NCBI RefSeq assembly: GCF_018127785.1
Contig: NZ_CP072389.1
Coordinates: forward strand, 496,001 to 560,000
DNA length: 64,000 nt
Reading direction: 5' to 3'
From: Prevotella scopos JCM 17725
Lineage (GTDB): Bacteria > Bacteroidota > Bacteroidia > Bacteroidales > Bacteroidaceae
Shown: piece after piece, positions 42,129 through 51,545 of the stretch
Numbering within the stretch: position 1 is the stretch's first letter
Layout: each line of letters opens with the position of its first letter
Translations under genes and position numbers: made by a program
The notes under the pieces: generated by a model
Told to the model about the DNA's origin: nothing
Databases searched by the model: none
The model's input: only the letters and a program-made list of their open reading frames with translations

Positions 42129-43241
42129 TTACAACTCTGTTTCCTTCAACTTCTCAGCATTTTCTGCTACGGTCAAAGCGTCAATCATATCTTGGATTTC
42201 ACCATTCATGAAGCCCTGAAGGTCGTGGGTAGTGAAGCCGATACGATGGTCAGTGACACGTCCCTGTGGGTAGTTATAAGTGCGGATCTTAGCACTTCGG
42301 TCACCTGTTGAGACCAAAGTCTTACGGCGACTTGCGATATCATCAACATACTTCTGATGCTCGTGGTCATAGATGTAAGTATAAAGACGGCTCAATGCGC
42401 GCTCCTTATTCTTTGGTTGGTCACGTGTCTCGGTACACTCGATAAGGATTTCTTCAACCTCACCAGTGTTAGGATTCTTCCATGGATAGCGCAGACGTAC
42501 ACCAGATTCAACCTTATTTACGTTCTGACCACCGGCACCACTGGAACGGAATGTATCCCACTTGATGTCGCCTTCGTTGATATTTACTTCGAACTTATCA
42601 GCCTCTGGCAATACGGCTACTGTTGCAGCAGATGTGTGCATACGGCCTTGTGTCTCGGTAGCAGGTACACGCTGTACACGGTGAACACCTGACTCATACT
42701 TTAAGGTACCATAGACATTATCACCCTCAACGGCAAAGTCAATCTCCTTAAAACCACCTGCTGTACCCTCAGAAACTGAAGTGATAGAGAGCTTCCAGCC
42801 CTTCTTGTCACAATAACGTTTGTACATATTAAAGAGGTCGCCAGCAAAGAGGGCAGCCTCATCACCACCTGCACCACCACGAATCTCCATCTGAACATTC
42901 TTTGCATCCTCAGGGTCCTTTGGTACAAGCAATAACTTGATTTCCTCTTCGAGTTTTGGCTGAAGCTCCTCATTTTCCGATAACTCTTCACGAGCCATCT
43001 CTTTCATCTCAGCATCACTCTCGTTGGCAATGATATCCTTTGCCTCTTTGATAGTGGTAAGACAGTTAATATAACGGCGGCGAGCATCCATAATGTCACC
43101 AAGATCTTTATATTCCTTCGTCAGCTTCACATAGCGTGACTGATCAGCAATAACACTTGGGTCAGTGATTAGCGTTGATACTTCTTCATAACGGGCCTCA
43201 AGACCATCAAGTTTCTGTAATATATTGTTGTTATCTATCAT
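42129..43241 (-). CDS. prfA: Peptide chain release factor 1
   Basis: 370 residues. It recognises UAA and UAG and triggers peptide release. The catalytic GGQ sits in SSGAGGQNVNKVESGVR (about 240), and the domain with the PxT anticodon-like motif is represented by VQRVPATETQGRMHTSAATV (P-A-T, the RF1 form, as opposed to SPF in RF2). Length is normal and there is no frameshift. It lies 137 bp after purM and 26 bp before pyrF. Confidence 0.95.
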   Translation of the reverse strand: MIDNNNILQKLDGLEARYEEVSTLITDPSVIADQSRYVKLTKEYKDLGDIMDARRRYINCLTTIKEAKDIIANESDAEMKEMAREELSENEELQPKLEEEIKLLLVPKDPEDAKNVQMEIRGGAGGDEAALFAGDLFNMYKRYCDKKGWKLSITSVSEGTAGGFKEIDFAVEGDNVYGTLKYESGVHRVQRVPATETQGRMHTSAATVAVLPEADKFEVNINEGDIKWDTFRSSGAGGQNVNKVESGVRLRYPWKNPNTGEVEEILIECTETRDQPKNKERALSRLYTYIYDHEHQKYVDDIASRRKTLVSTGDRSAKIRTYNYPQGRVTDHRIGFTTHDLQGFMNGEIQDMIDALTVAENAEKLKETEL

Positions 43242-43378
43242 AATCTTTTTGTTTAATTCATAATCTGTCGTTCATAATTTACAATAGAAATCTATCTGTT
43301 TCTATAGAAAACCAATTTTCACACTTAGAGAATAACTTGATTTCTAATTGTAAATGGTGAATTTATAATTGTGAATTA

Positions 43379-44542
43379 TCAATATTCAAATGTTCCAAAC
43401 TCGCTCTTAATCGTTAAGCTGCGCTTGCCTTCTTCAATGTGTCCGACAACCTGTGCATCAATGTTGAACTCCTTGCTGATGGCGATAACCTTCTCAGCAA
43501 CCTCAGGACGTACATAGATTTCCATACGATGTCCCATATTGAATACCTGATACATCTCCTTCCAATCAGTACCACTACAATCCTTAATAGCACGGAAGAG
43601 TGGAGGAACTGGGAACATATTATCTTTAATGATGCGGCAGTTTTCATTTACGAAATGCAAAACCTTAGTCTGTGCACCACCTGTACAATGTACCATACCA
43701 TGAACTTCAGGACGCAATTCATCTAATAATCGTTTGATAACAGGGGCGTATGTGCGGGTGGGTGAGAGTACTAGTTCACCAGCATTAATAGGACTTCCTT
43801 CAACAGCATCGGTCAATTTATACTTTCCACTATATACTAATTCTTCAGGTACAGCATGGTCATAACTTTCTGGATAGTTCTCAGCAAGATACTTAGCAAA
43901 TACATCATGACGTGCAGAAGTCAGACCATTGCTACCCATACCACCATTATAGCGTGTCTCGTATGTAGCTTGACCAGTAGATGAAAGACCTACAATCACA
44001 TCGCCAGGACGGATATTTGCATTATCAATCACATCCTCACGACGCATACGGCAGGTAACGGTTGAATCGACAATAATCGTACGAACAAGGTCGCCAACAT
44101 CAGCAGTCTCACCACCAGTAGGATAGATGCCGATGCCCATCTTACGCATATCAGCCAAGAGCTCGTCAGTACCATTGATGATGGCAGAGATGACTTCTCC
44201 TGGTACAAGCATCTTGTTACGGCCGATAGTGGAGCTGACAAGGATATTATCTACCGCACCCACACAGAGCAAGTCATCTGTATTCATTACGATAGCATCT
44301 TGCGCAATACCACGCCATACACTCAAGTCACCTGTCTCCTTCCAATACATATAAGCTAAGGCAGACTTCGTGCCAGCACCATCAGCGTGCATAATGTTGC
44401 AATATTCTGGATCTCCACCAAGAATATCAGGAATAATTTTACAGAAAGCCTGTGGGTAAAGACCTTTATCAATGTTCTTGATGGCGTTATGCACATCTTC
44501 CTTGGCAGCACTTACGCCGCGCATCATGTATCTGTTGTTCAT
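43379..44542 (-). CDS. purM: Phosphoribosylformylglycinamidine cyclo-ligase
   Basis: 387 residues of the PurM/AIR synthetase family, which closes the imidazole ring in purine synthesis with ATP. Family segments: MHADGAGTKSALAYMYW, MNTDDLLCVGAVDN, PTGGETADVGDLV, VGLSSTGQATYETRYNGGMG, and near the C end VFNMGHRMEIYV (the NMGxG-like motif, with H for the usual G). It is somewhat longer than E. coli PurM (345 aa), as usual for the Bacteroidota form. Box at 44566-44573. Confidence 0.9.
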   Translation of the reverse strand: MNNRYMMRGVSAAKEDVHNAIKNIDKGLYPQAFCKIIPDILGGDPEYCNIMHADGAGTKSALAYMYWKETGDLSVWRGIAQDAIVMNTDDLLCVGAVDNILVSSTIGRNKMLVPGEVISAIINGTDELLADMRKMGIGIYPTGGETADVGDLVRTIIVDSTVTCRMRREDVIDNANIRPGDVIVGLSSTGQATYETRYNGGMGSNGLTSARHDVFAKYLAENYPESYDHAVPEELVYSGKYKLTDAVEGSPINAGELVLSPTRTYAPVIKRLLDELRPEVHGMVHCTGGAQTKVLHFVNENCRIIKDNMFPVPPLFRAIKDCSGTDWKEMYQVFNMGHRMEIYVRPEVAEKVIAISKEFNIDAQVVGHIEEGKRSLTIKSEFGTFEY

Positions 44543-44565
44543 ATCTTAAAAGGAGTTTTCTCGTG

Positions 44566-44573
44566 CAAAGGTA
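44566..44573 (-). promoter_or_regulatory. -7 box for purM
   Basis: The minus strand reads TACCTTTG followed by CAC, 24 bp upstream of the start at 44542. Confidence 0.6.
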
Positions 44574-45211
44574 GCTAATATTTGTTGATTATCAGCTGAA
44601 TTAAAGCATAAATTTCAGACAAAGGAATCATTTATTATTTGAATAAAGAGTAAGCGACTTTCATTACCTTTTTCTGACACTATCATAGATTGAATTTAGC
44701 TTGAAATTCATTGTAACGTTACCTTCCATAATTCTTATTTAGATAGTAAACTTAACTGTAATTATTTACTCTCATGATATTTCTCATGTTTTGTCCGGAG
44801 CGCCCGGACACATGTCCCAGACCATCCGGACAACTTGTCCGGGACTTTCGGACAATTCGTATAAAGCCTTGTTATGATGATATTCAATATATATTTCATA
44901 TAGAAATCTAGTGGTAGAATGTAGCTTTAAAAGCTTTTGGAAATATTTCTCCTGTGGTTATCTCCCATTCTTGCTTTTTCCATTTCAATATGGTTGTTTG
45001 CATTCTTTTGGAAGATAAGGCACATCATTTAAGTGGTTATTTATAGGAAGAAAGTTTATCTACTAATTGGGAAAGAGACAGAATTGGGAAGAAGATTATG
45101 TCATCATCTGAAGAGAAATAGTAGTTTTTTTAAGTCATAATTCTGTTTTTTTATCTATAATTCACCCTAGAAAAAACTCTTCTAACTGGCGGACTATCGA
45201 AGAAGATTTAG
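44574..45211. other. Gene-free stretch with a TGTCCGG palindrome cluster
   Basis: About 640 bp without a credible gene; AT-rich except for a short GC-rich cluster of TGTCCGG motifs at 44791-44855. Nothing else recognised. Confidence 0.6.
44791..44855. repeat. TGTCCGG palindrome cluster
   Basis: Within 65 bp occur TTGTCCGGA (44791), CCCGGACA (44803), TCCGGACAA (44825), TTGTCCGGGAC (44835) and TTTCGGACAA (44846). The 9-mers at 44791 and 44825 are exact inverted copies. The GC content is far above the surrounding sequence. Confidence 0.65.
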
Positions 45212-45219
45212 TACCTTTG
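45212..45219 (+). promoter_or_regulatory. -7 box for mtgA
   Basis: TACCTTTG followed by CAA, 21 bp upstream of ATG at 45241. A TTG at 45217 that would extend the frame lies inside this box, so it is not the start. Confidence 0.6.
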
Positions 45220-45240
45220 CAAGTAATTAACTCATTAACT

Positions 45241-45930
45241 ATGTTCAAGAAGATTTTTAAAGTGATAAGATGGGTTCTATCCCTAACTTTTATCTCAACA
45301 ATATTAGCGGTAGTTGTTTATCGCTTTATTCCCGTTTACTTTACGCCTTTGATGATTAGTCGTTGTTTTGAACAGATTGGTAAAGGAGAGTCTGTAAAAC
45401 TTTATCATGAATGGGTACCATTAGAAAAGATATCTAAATCAATGCCTGTAGCAGTGATGGCAAGTGAGGATCAACGTTTCCTTACGCATCATGGTTTCGA
45501 CTATCAAGCTATCGAGAAAGCAGCTGAAGACCACCTGAAGAAAGGAAAGAAACTGCGTGGTGGTTCTACTATCTCGCAACAGACAGCAAAGAATGTCTTT
45601 CTGTGGCAAGGACGCTCATGGGTAAGAAAAGGTTTGGAGGTTTATTTCACTTTCCTTATAGAGACACTATGGAGCAAACAGCGTATCATGGAGGTTTATC
45701 TTAATTCAATTGAAATGGGCGATGGAATCTATGGCGTTGAAGCTTGTGCTGAACAAAACTTCGGTATGGAGGCCAGCCAACTTAGTCGAAGAGATTGTGC
45801 ACTCATAGCAGCGACATTACCTAATCCACGTCGCTTCTCCTCAAAGAATCCTGGACCTTACATGCGCAAGAGAATCGGACAGATTGAACACCAGATGACT
45901 TTTATACCAGCTTTCCCAGAAGAACATTAA
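45241..45930 (+). CDS. mtgA: Monofunctional peptidoglycan glycosyltransferase
   Basis: 229 residues from ATG at 45241. One N-terminal membrane helix (about 12-31, WVLSLTFISTILAVVVYRF) anchors a GT51 domain that polymerises lipid II in the periplasm. The catalytic SEDQRFLTHHGFD (Glu), GGSTISQQTAKN and EVYLNSIEMGDGIYGVEAC motifs are all present. There is no transpeptidase domain, which distinguishes it from class A PBPs. Followed after 56 bp by the UvrD-family helicase. Confidence 0.92.
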   Translation: MFKKIFKVIRWVLSLTFISTILAVVVYRFIPVYFTPLMISRCFEQIGKGESVKLYHEWVPLEKISKSMPVAVMASEDQRFLTHHGFDYQAIEKAAEDHLKKGKKLRGGSTISQQTAKNVFLWQGRSWVRKGLEVYFTFLIETLWSKQRIMEVYLNSIEMGDGIYGVEACAEQNFGMEASQLSRRDCALIAATLPNPRRFSSKNPGPYMRKRIGQIEHQMTFIPAFPEEH

Positions 45931-45986
45931 AAGACAGTAAATTAGTCTATTAAACAATTCTGTTCGATAAAAACAAAAACGAAAAA

Positions 45987-48542
45987 ATGATAAATCAAGA
46001 TAAGGAAGAGACTATCCTCTCCGCACTGAATGAAAGCCAGCGTGAGGCAGTAGAGTATTGTACCGGACCATCATTAGTGATTGCTGGTGCTGGCTCTGGT
46101 AAGACACGTGTGCTTACCTATAAGATTGCTTACCTGCTTGATAAAGGTTTAGCTCCATGGAACATTCTTGCACTTACGTTTACAAACAAAGCTGCAAGAG
46201 AGATGAAGGAACGTATTGCACAGATAACAACCGCTAAAGATGCACAACACCTTTATATGGGGACTTTCCATTCCATCTTCGCACGTATCCTGCGTCGTGA
46301 AGGAGAGACTATTGGCTTTGGAAATAATTTTACTATTTATGATGAGAGCGACTCACGTTCACTTATCAAGAGTATTGTAAAAGCCTTAGACCTTGACGAG
46401 AAAACGTATAAGCCTGCTTCGGTGCATAACTTTATCTCAATGGCAAAGAACCATCTTATCACAGCTGCAGAATATGCAGAAGATCGTGCTGCTATTGAAC
46501 GTGATCGAAGTGCACGTATGCCCGCAATCCACATGATTTACAAAGCATACGAAGCAAGATGTCGTCAGGCAAATGCTATGGACTTTGATGATATTTTGCT
46601 TTATACCTTCTTGCTCTTCCGTGATAACAAAGAGATTAGAGAGAAGTATGGACAGCAGTTTGAATATATCTTGGTAGATGAGTATCAAGACACAAACTAT
46701 GCACAGGTAAGTATCATCAGTCAGCTGGCTGAGACACATCGTCGTATCTGCGTTGTGGGTGACGACTATCAGAGTATCTATTCTTTCCGTGGTGCAAACA
46801 TTGACAATATCCTTGACTTCAAGCATAAGTTTGACGATGCTAAACTCTTTAAGTTAGAGCGTAATTACCGCTCAACACAGCTCATCGTACAGGCTGCTAA
46901 CTCGTTGATGAAACACAACGAACGACAGATTCCTAAGGATGTGTTTTCTAAAGAAGCCGAAGGAGATAAGATTCTCTATAAGCCTTGCTACAGTGATAGG
47001 GAAGAGGCTATGGTTGTTGCGAATGAACTGAAGCGTATCAAACGCAATGATGATTGCGATTATGGCCACTTTGCCATCCTTTATCGTACGAATGCACAGA
47101 GTCGTTCTTTCGAGGATGAGTTTCGCAAACAAGGGATACCTTACAAGATTATCGGTGGACTTTCTTTCTATCAACGTAAGGAAATTAAAGATATCATCGC
47201 ATATTTTCGGTTGGTCTCTAATCCTGATGACGAAGAAGCATTCCGACGTATCATCAATTACCCAACACGTGGAATTGGTAATACGACTGTTCAAAAGATT
47301 ATTGATTGTGCCCAACGAAATTCTGTTTCGCTATGGGAAACCATCCTCAATCCTATACAATATGGATTAGATGTCAATAAAGGTACAATGACAAAGCTTT
47401 TTGCTTTTAGAACGCTTATAAGTGGGTTTATTAAGAATGTAGCACTCAAAGATGCATACGAGCTTGGAAAAGACATTATTGAAGAGAGTGGGGTAAGTGC
47501 TGATATCCGTTCTGGGAGCGAACCAGAGGACTTGGCTCGGCGAGAGAACTTAGAAGAGTTTATGTCGGCTATGCAGGGGTTTGTGGACGCTGGACGCGAA
47601 GAAGGACGTGAAGAGAATGTCTATCTTACTGACTACCTTCAGGAAGTAGCTTTATACACAGATGCTGACAAGGAAGACGATGATACCCCGAAAGTGACAT
47701 TGATGACAATTCATGCAGCAAAGGGATTGGAATTCCCTACGGTATTTGTCGTTGGATTGGAGGAAAATATATTCCCAAGTCCTATGTCAGCAAGTTCAAG
47801 ACGTGAGATAGAAGAAGAGAGAAGACTACTCTATGTGGCTATAACTCGTGCCGAACGACATTGTATATTGACGAATGCAAAGAATCGTTTTCGCTACGGA
47901 TCAATGCAAATTGACAATCCAAGTCGATTCTTAAATGATTTTGATCCTACACTGCTTCATGTAGAAGATGAAGTAAACAGTGCTTTGGGAGGTGAACGAC
48001 GTAAGATGCCTTGGGACGAGGACAATAACTCAAGAAGTGCTTGGGGACGTAATCGTTCAGACGATAACTTCCGTGAATACGAACCAAACAAAGCATACAC
48101 AGGTAGCAGACCTTGGGGACAAGAATATCGTCAAATGGGTTCAAGATGGCAGAACTCAAATCCTGTTGCAAGCCAATTTCGTGCTGATCCAAAGCCGAAG
48201 ATAACTGAACGTAAACGTCCAGAAGCTGCTGTTGACCCATTCTCAGAGCGTACTAAACGCAAATTAATAGCAGAAGGTGGTAATTTTAAACGGCTGTCGT
48301 CTGCAATGACAAATGGCGGTAGAACATTATCTTCAGAGAGTACTTCAATATCCTCGGCTTCATCGACGGCTTCAGTAGCTGGACTCAGTGTTGGTGTGAC
48401 CATTGAACATCAGCGCTTTGGCATTGGAAAGGTATTAAATCTTGAAGGCTCTGGAGAAAATGCTAAGGCTACCGTTGAGTTCCGTAATGCAGGAACAAAA
48501 CAACTATTGCTGAAGTTTGCCAAGTTTAAGGTTGTTGGGTAA
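45987..48542 (+). CDS. PcrA/UvrD-type ATP-dependent DNA helicase
   Basis: 851 residues, superfamily 1A. Motif Q (LNESQREAV), Walker A GAGSGKT (about 36-42), FTNKAAREMKER, DEYQDTN (Walker B), GDDYQSIYSFRGAN, the motif IV-VI region with TIHAAKGLEFPTVFVVGLEE and LLYVAITRAE are all visible, so it is an active 3'-5' helicase of repair and fork rescue. After about residue 660 comes a low-complexity linker and a C-terminal Tudor-like domain (VGVTIEHQRFGIGKVLNLEG), the RNA-polymerase-binding module of PcrA. It may be cotranscribed with mtgA. Confidence 0.92.
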   Translation: MINQDKEETILSALNESQREAVEYCTGPSLVIAGAGSGKTRVLTYKIAYLLDKGLAPWNILALTFTNKAAREMKERIAQITTAKDAQHLYMGTFHSIFARILRREGETIGFGNNFTIYDESDSRSLIKSIVKALDLDEKTYKPASVHNFISMAKNHLITAAEYAEDRAAIERDRSARMPAIHMIYKAYEARCRQANAMDFDDILLYTFLLFRDNKEIREKYGQQFEYILVDEYQDTNYAQVSIISQLAETHRRICVVGDDYQSIYSFRGANIDNILDFKHKFDDAKLFKLERNYRSTQLIVQAANSLMKHNERQIPKDVFSKEAEGDKILYKPCYSDREEAMVVANELKRIKRNDDCDYGHFAILYRTNAQSRSFEDEFRKQGIPYKIIGGLSFYQRKEIKDIIAYFRLVSNPDDEEAFRRIINYPTRGIGNTTVQKIIDCAQRNSVSLWETILNPIQYGLDVNKGTMTKLFAFRTLISGFIKNVALKDAYELGKDIIEESGVSADIRSGSEPEDLARRENLEEFMSAMQGFVDAGREEGREENVYLTDYLQEVALYTDADKEDDDTPKVTLMTIHAAKGLEFPTVFVVGLEENIFPSPMSASSRREIEEERRLLYVAITRAERHCILTNAKNRFRYGSMQIDNPSRFLNDFDPTLLHVEDEVNSALGGERRKMPWDEDNNSRSAWGRNRSDDNFREYEPNKAYTGSRPWGQEYRQMGSRWQNSNPVASQFRADPKPKITERKRPEAAVDPFSERTKRKLIAEGGNFKRLSSAMTNGGRTLSSESTSISSASSTASVAGLSVGVTIEHQRFGIGKVLNLEGSGENAKATVEFRNAGTKQLLLKFAKFKVVG

Positions 48543-48555
48543 GAACATTACAAAT

Positions 48556-48608
48556 AGGATAGGCGACCATAAATGTATTCGCATTTATGACCGCCTATTA
48601 TCGTTTTT
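48556..48608. terminator. Bidirectional terminator between the helicase and addB-like genes
   Basis: ATAGGCGACCATAAATG pairs with CATTTATGACCGCCTAT around a 7-nt loop, with a T run on the plus side, between convergent genes. Confidence 0.75.
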
Positions 48609-48616
48609 AGCTGTAA

Positions 48617-51493
48617 TTATCGTCCACACATCTGTTTATAAGGACAGTATTTACAAGTATTAGTATTGTCTGTTGGAGCAAAAGCTATATTTGGATTATG
48701 TATTTCTTCGAGTTTTTCCGTGAGTTTTCTGAGAAAATCCTCTTCATATACTGTGACATCAGTAACCTCCTCCTTATCTATTGATAGTACAGGAGTATAA
48801 TCTTCACTACCTGCATGTTGGATAAAAAGCAAAGCAGGACTAACAGCACGATGATTAGGGTTATGCTCAGGGTCGTTCGTAGCCTCAATAAGACTATAAA
48901 GCATCGCCTGCATCGTATAGTCACTCTTTTTATCTAAATTCTTTGCATCAAACATCTCATCAATACATTTCAGTGACTCCGCAACTTTACCACCAGTCTT
49001 GTAGTCAACAACACGTAAGCGTGCATTATCACTATCAACAGATATCTCATCCAAACGGTCAATGCGTCCACCTGTTTCTATTTGCTTCTCTATGCCATTT
49101 ACGTTGATTGTAAGTGAACGTTTAACGGGGAACTCATGACCAAGCACACGCAATGGGGCTGAACGTCGATCAATTCGCAATAATTGATGAAGATACTTTA
49201 TGATTACCTCACGATTGATAAGTTGCAGTCCGTTGAGCTTTGGATGTTTTCTTACTCCTCGTTGTTGATGAAATAGTTCAGTAGCAAATGCCTCGTCAAC
49301 AATATCATCCAATGTAAGTTCTGCATTCCCTGACGTCAGAGACTGGGTACTCTTTCCAGTCTTCAACAAATAATCTATATTCTTGGTAGTAATGACTTCT
49401 CTTGGTAATAACTTTTCATACATAAGCTGTGCTGCAGTATGAAAGATATTACCAAACATTCGATTATCAACATCATCAATATCGATTTCATCGAGTTCAT
49501 TTATACCAGCAATATATTTAAAGTAATACTTTAGTTGACAGGTTATATATGTATTAATAGCAGTAGGTGAGAAGTAACTGATTTGATCGAGTCGCTTTAG
49601 TACTGCTTCATTTTTATCTACCACCTCTGCTTCACAATGCATCGGTTCTTGTCCTGCTTGTAAGGTAAGTCGATGAATTGGGTGATTCCATTCTACCATC
49701 AGCTGCAGAATAAAACGACTCATTTCTCCTGTATGACTTCCTTGCGTAGAATTATTATATAAGAATGTTACATCCTTCGCGCGCTGAATCATGCTATGAA
49801 AGTAATAACTGTAGATTGAAATTTTATTATCAATCGTAGTTAGATCGTATGCCTTACGTATAAGATGGGGTATGAACGAAGCGTCATCAATTCCTTTAGG
49901 TATATTTCCCTCATTACATGAGAGTACAAGTACATGATCAAAATCAAGGTTTCGGGTTTCAAGAACGCCCATCACTTGCACACCTTGCGCTGGCTCACCA
50001 TGAAACGGAATGTTGGTAGAGGAAATAAGTTGTGTTAATAGTCGGCGGAAGATAATCTTGTCTGCTTCTAGATCATCATTCTCCATTAACTCTAACAATC
50101 GTGTCAGTAAGGTGTACATGCGAAAAACAGACTCTTCAAAGAGTGGTTCTCTGTCAGCTGCACCATTGATACCGATGGAACGGACCGTTTCTGCTAACCA
50201 ATTTACTAAGGCTGGTAGATGCTGGTTGTCACTTGGAAAGTATTCAAAGAATATATCTTCTTTTGGCTTCACATAAAATTGTCGTTCGCTATTCAATCGT
50301 TCGATGATTTCGCCAACTGCCGGAGTTAGATACTTCCCATAAGGATGACGTAGCACTCTGTTCAGATGATGAAGTCTGTAACTCTTTTCTTGAAGTGAAT
50401 AACCATCTGTTTGTAATGTCCACAATTGTGAAACCATCGATGCTATCGGGGTTTGTTGCAGAGGATAACCTGTTGTAACATTCAGCGTATCTACTTCATC
50501 TGGAATACAATGGATAACCGTTTGCAATAAATGTTCGTCACAAAGTACAATTGCTGTCCGCTTTCCATCTTTATATCTTTCATTCTCTCGTAACCATTCT
50601 GAGATATAGCGTGCTTGTAAATTCTCAGTAGGTGCCGAGATAATGTTTATATTCTTCTTCTTACTTAAATTATCATAGAGTTCATCGTCATCATTAGGCA
50701 AAGCATTGGGGAATTTATCAAGCCAACGACGAATATAGTTTCCAGCTTCATTTGTCGACTTCATATAATAACGATCATAATCCCAATAAAAACTTGCCTT
50801 TTCTTCCTTTAAGAATCGTTTGAAAAGCACTTGCTCTACATTTTGAAGCACGTTGAAACCGACAAAAACATAATGCTCATAGTGTGCATCAATTGATGGC
50901 TTGTCAACAACGTCACGATAAAGCATACCTTCGTATGCAAGTTTTTGGTTCTTAAGTCTTTGCTTAAAATTATTATATATTTCATTTAACTTTGACCATA
51001 GGGTAATAAAGCGTTCTCTGATTCCCTCTGGATTGTCATCGAAATTAGCAAAGAAACGGCGTAATTCAGCTTTCTGCTCATCAGTAAGATAACTAATATC
51101 ATCCAACTCTTTCAAATCGCTAATATTCGAGAATACTTTCTCTGCATCTGCCATGTTCTTATCGATATCATCGAAATCAGCTAAGAGTAGTTGTCCCCAC
51201 CCGTAAAAATGGTCTAAAGTTTCATTCATATTGCCTGTAACCTCAAGATAACTCTTGTAGAGGTCACAAATACTCTTGATAGGATCAGCAATTGTCAAAT
51301 TTGAATGTTGGCGAAAAAAGTCAGATATAGTTATGTAAGCTGGGCTCCATACTGGTCCATCAGCTAGACGCGCTAATGCTTGATTCAGAAAGAGCGCAGC
51401 ACGCTTGTTAGGAAAGACAACAGCTATATGTGCCATGTCATTACCATATTTCTTCAGCAAATCAGCCGCTACATGTTCGAGAAATGTATTCAT
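48617..51493 (-). CDS. AddB-like PD-(D/E)XK nuclease/inactivated helicase subunit
   Basis: 958 residues. The N domain begins with VVFPNKRAALFLNQAL, a degenerate helicase region without a proper Walker A, as in the AddB family of Bacteroidota. The C-terminal nuclease has LRVVDYKTGGK (the D and E/QxK motif) and TMQAMLYSLIEA. An iron-sulfur staple is formed by the distant Cys in CQLKYYFKY and the final CKYCPYKQMC. All the nuclease and cluster residues are present. It follows the addA-like gene by 52 bp in the same operon, and the pair should process double-strand ends for RecA loading. Confidence 0.85.
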   Translation of the reverse strand: MNTFLEHVAADLLKKYGNDMAHIAVVFPNKRAALFLNQALARLADGPVWSPAYITISDFFRQHSNLTIADPIKSICDLYKSYLEVTGNMNETLDHFYGWGQLLLADFDDIDKNMADAEKVFSNISDLKELDDISYLTDEQKAELRRFFANFDDNPEGIRERFITLWSKLNEIYNNFKQRLKNQKLAYEGMLYRDVVDKPSIDAHYEHYVFVGFNVLQNVEQVLFKRFLKEEKASFYWDYDRYYMKSTNEAGNYIRRWLDKFPNALPNDDDELYDNLSKKKNINIISAPTENLQARYISEWLRENERYKDGKRTAIVLCDEHLLQTVIHCIPDEVDTLNVTTGYPLQQTPIASMVSQLWTLQTDGYSLQEKSYRLHHLNRVLRHPYGKYLTPAVGEIIERLNSERQFYVKPKEDIFFEYFPSDNQHLPALVNWLAETVRSIGINGAADREPLFEESVFRMYTLLTRLLELMENDDLEADKIIFRRLLTQLISSTNIPFHGEPAQGVQVMGVLETRNLDFDHVLVLSCNEGNIPKGIDDASFIPHLIRKAYDLTTIDNKISIYSYYFHSMIQRAKDVTFLYNNSTQGSHTGEMSRFILQLMVEWNHPIHRLTLQAGQEPMHCEAEVVDKNEAVLKRLDQISYFSPTAINTYITCQLKYYFKYIAGINELDEIDIDDVDNRMFGNIFHTAAQLMYEKLLPREVITTKNIDYLLKTGKSTQSLTSGNAELTLDDIVDEAFATELFHQQRGVRKHPKLNGLQLINREVIIKYLHQLLRIDRRSAPLRVLGHEFPVKRSLTINVNGIEKQIETGGRIDRLDEISVDSDNARLRVVDYKTGGKVAESLKCIDEMFDAKNLDKKSDYTMQAMLYSLIEATNDPEHNPNHRAVSPALLFIQHAGSEDYTPVLSIDKEEVTDVTVYEEDFLRKLTEKLEEIHNPNIAFAPTDNTNTCKYCPYKQMCGR

Positions 51494-51545
51494 AATTGTA
51501 TATAAGAATTCTTGTTAAGAAAATAAATGAAGTTGGTAACTTGTA

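Noticed and set aside
45217..45240. Upstream TTG start extending mtgA by eight codons
   Set aside because: The TTG lies inside the -7 promoter box, so it cannot be in the main transcript.
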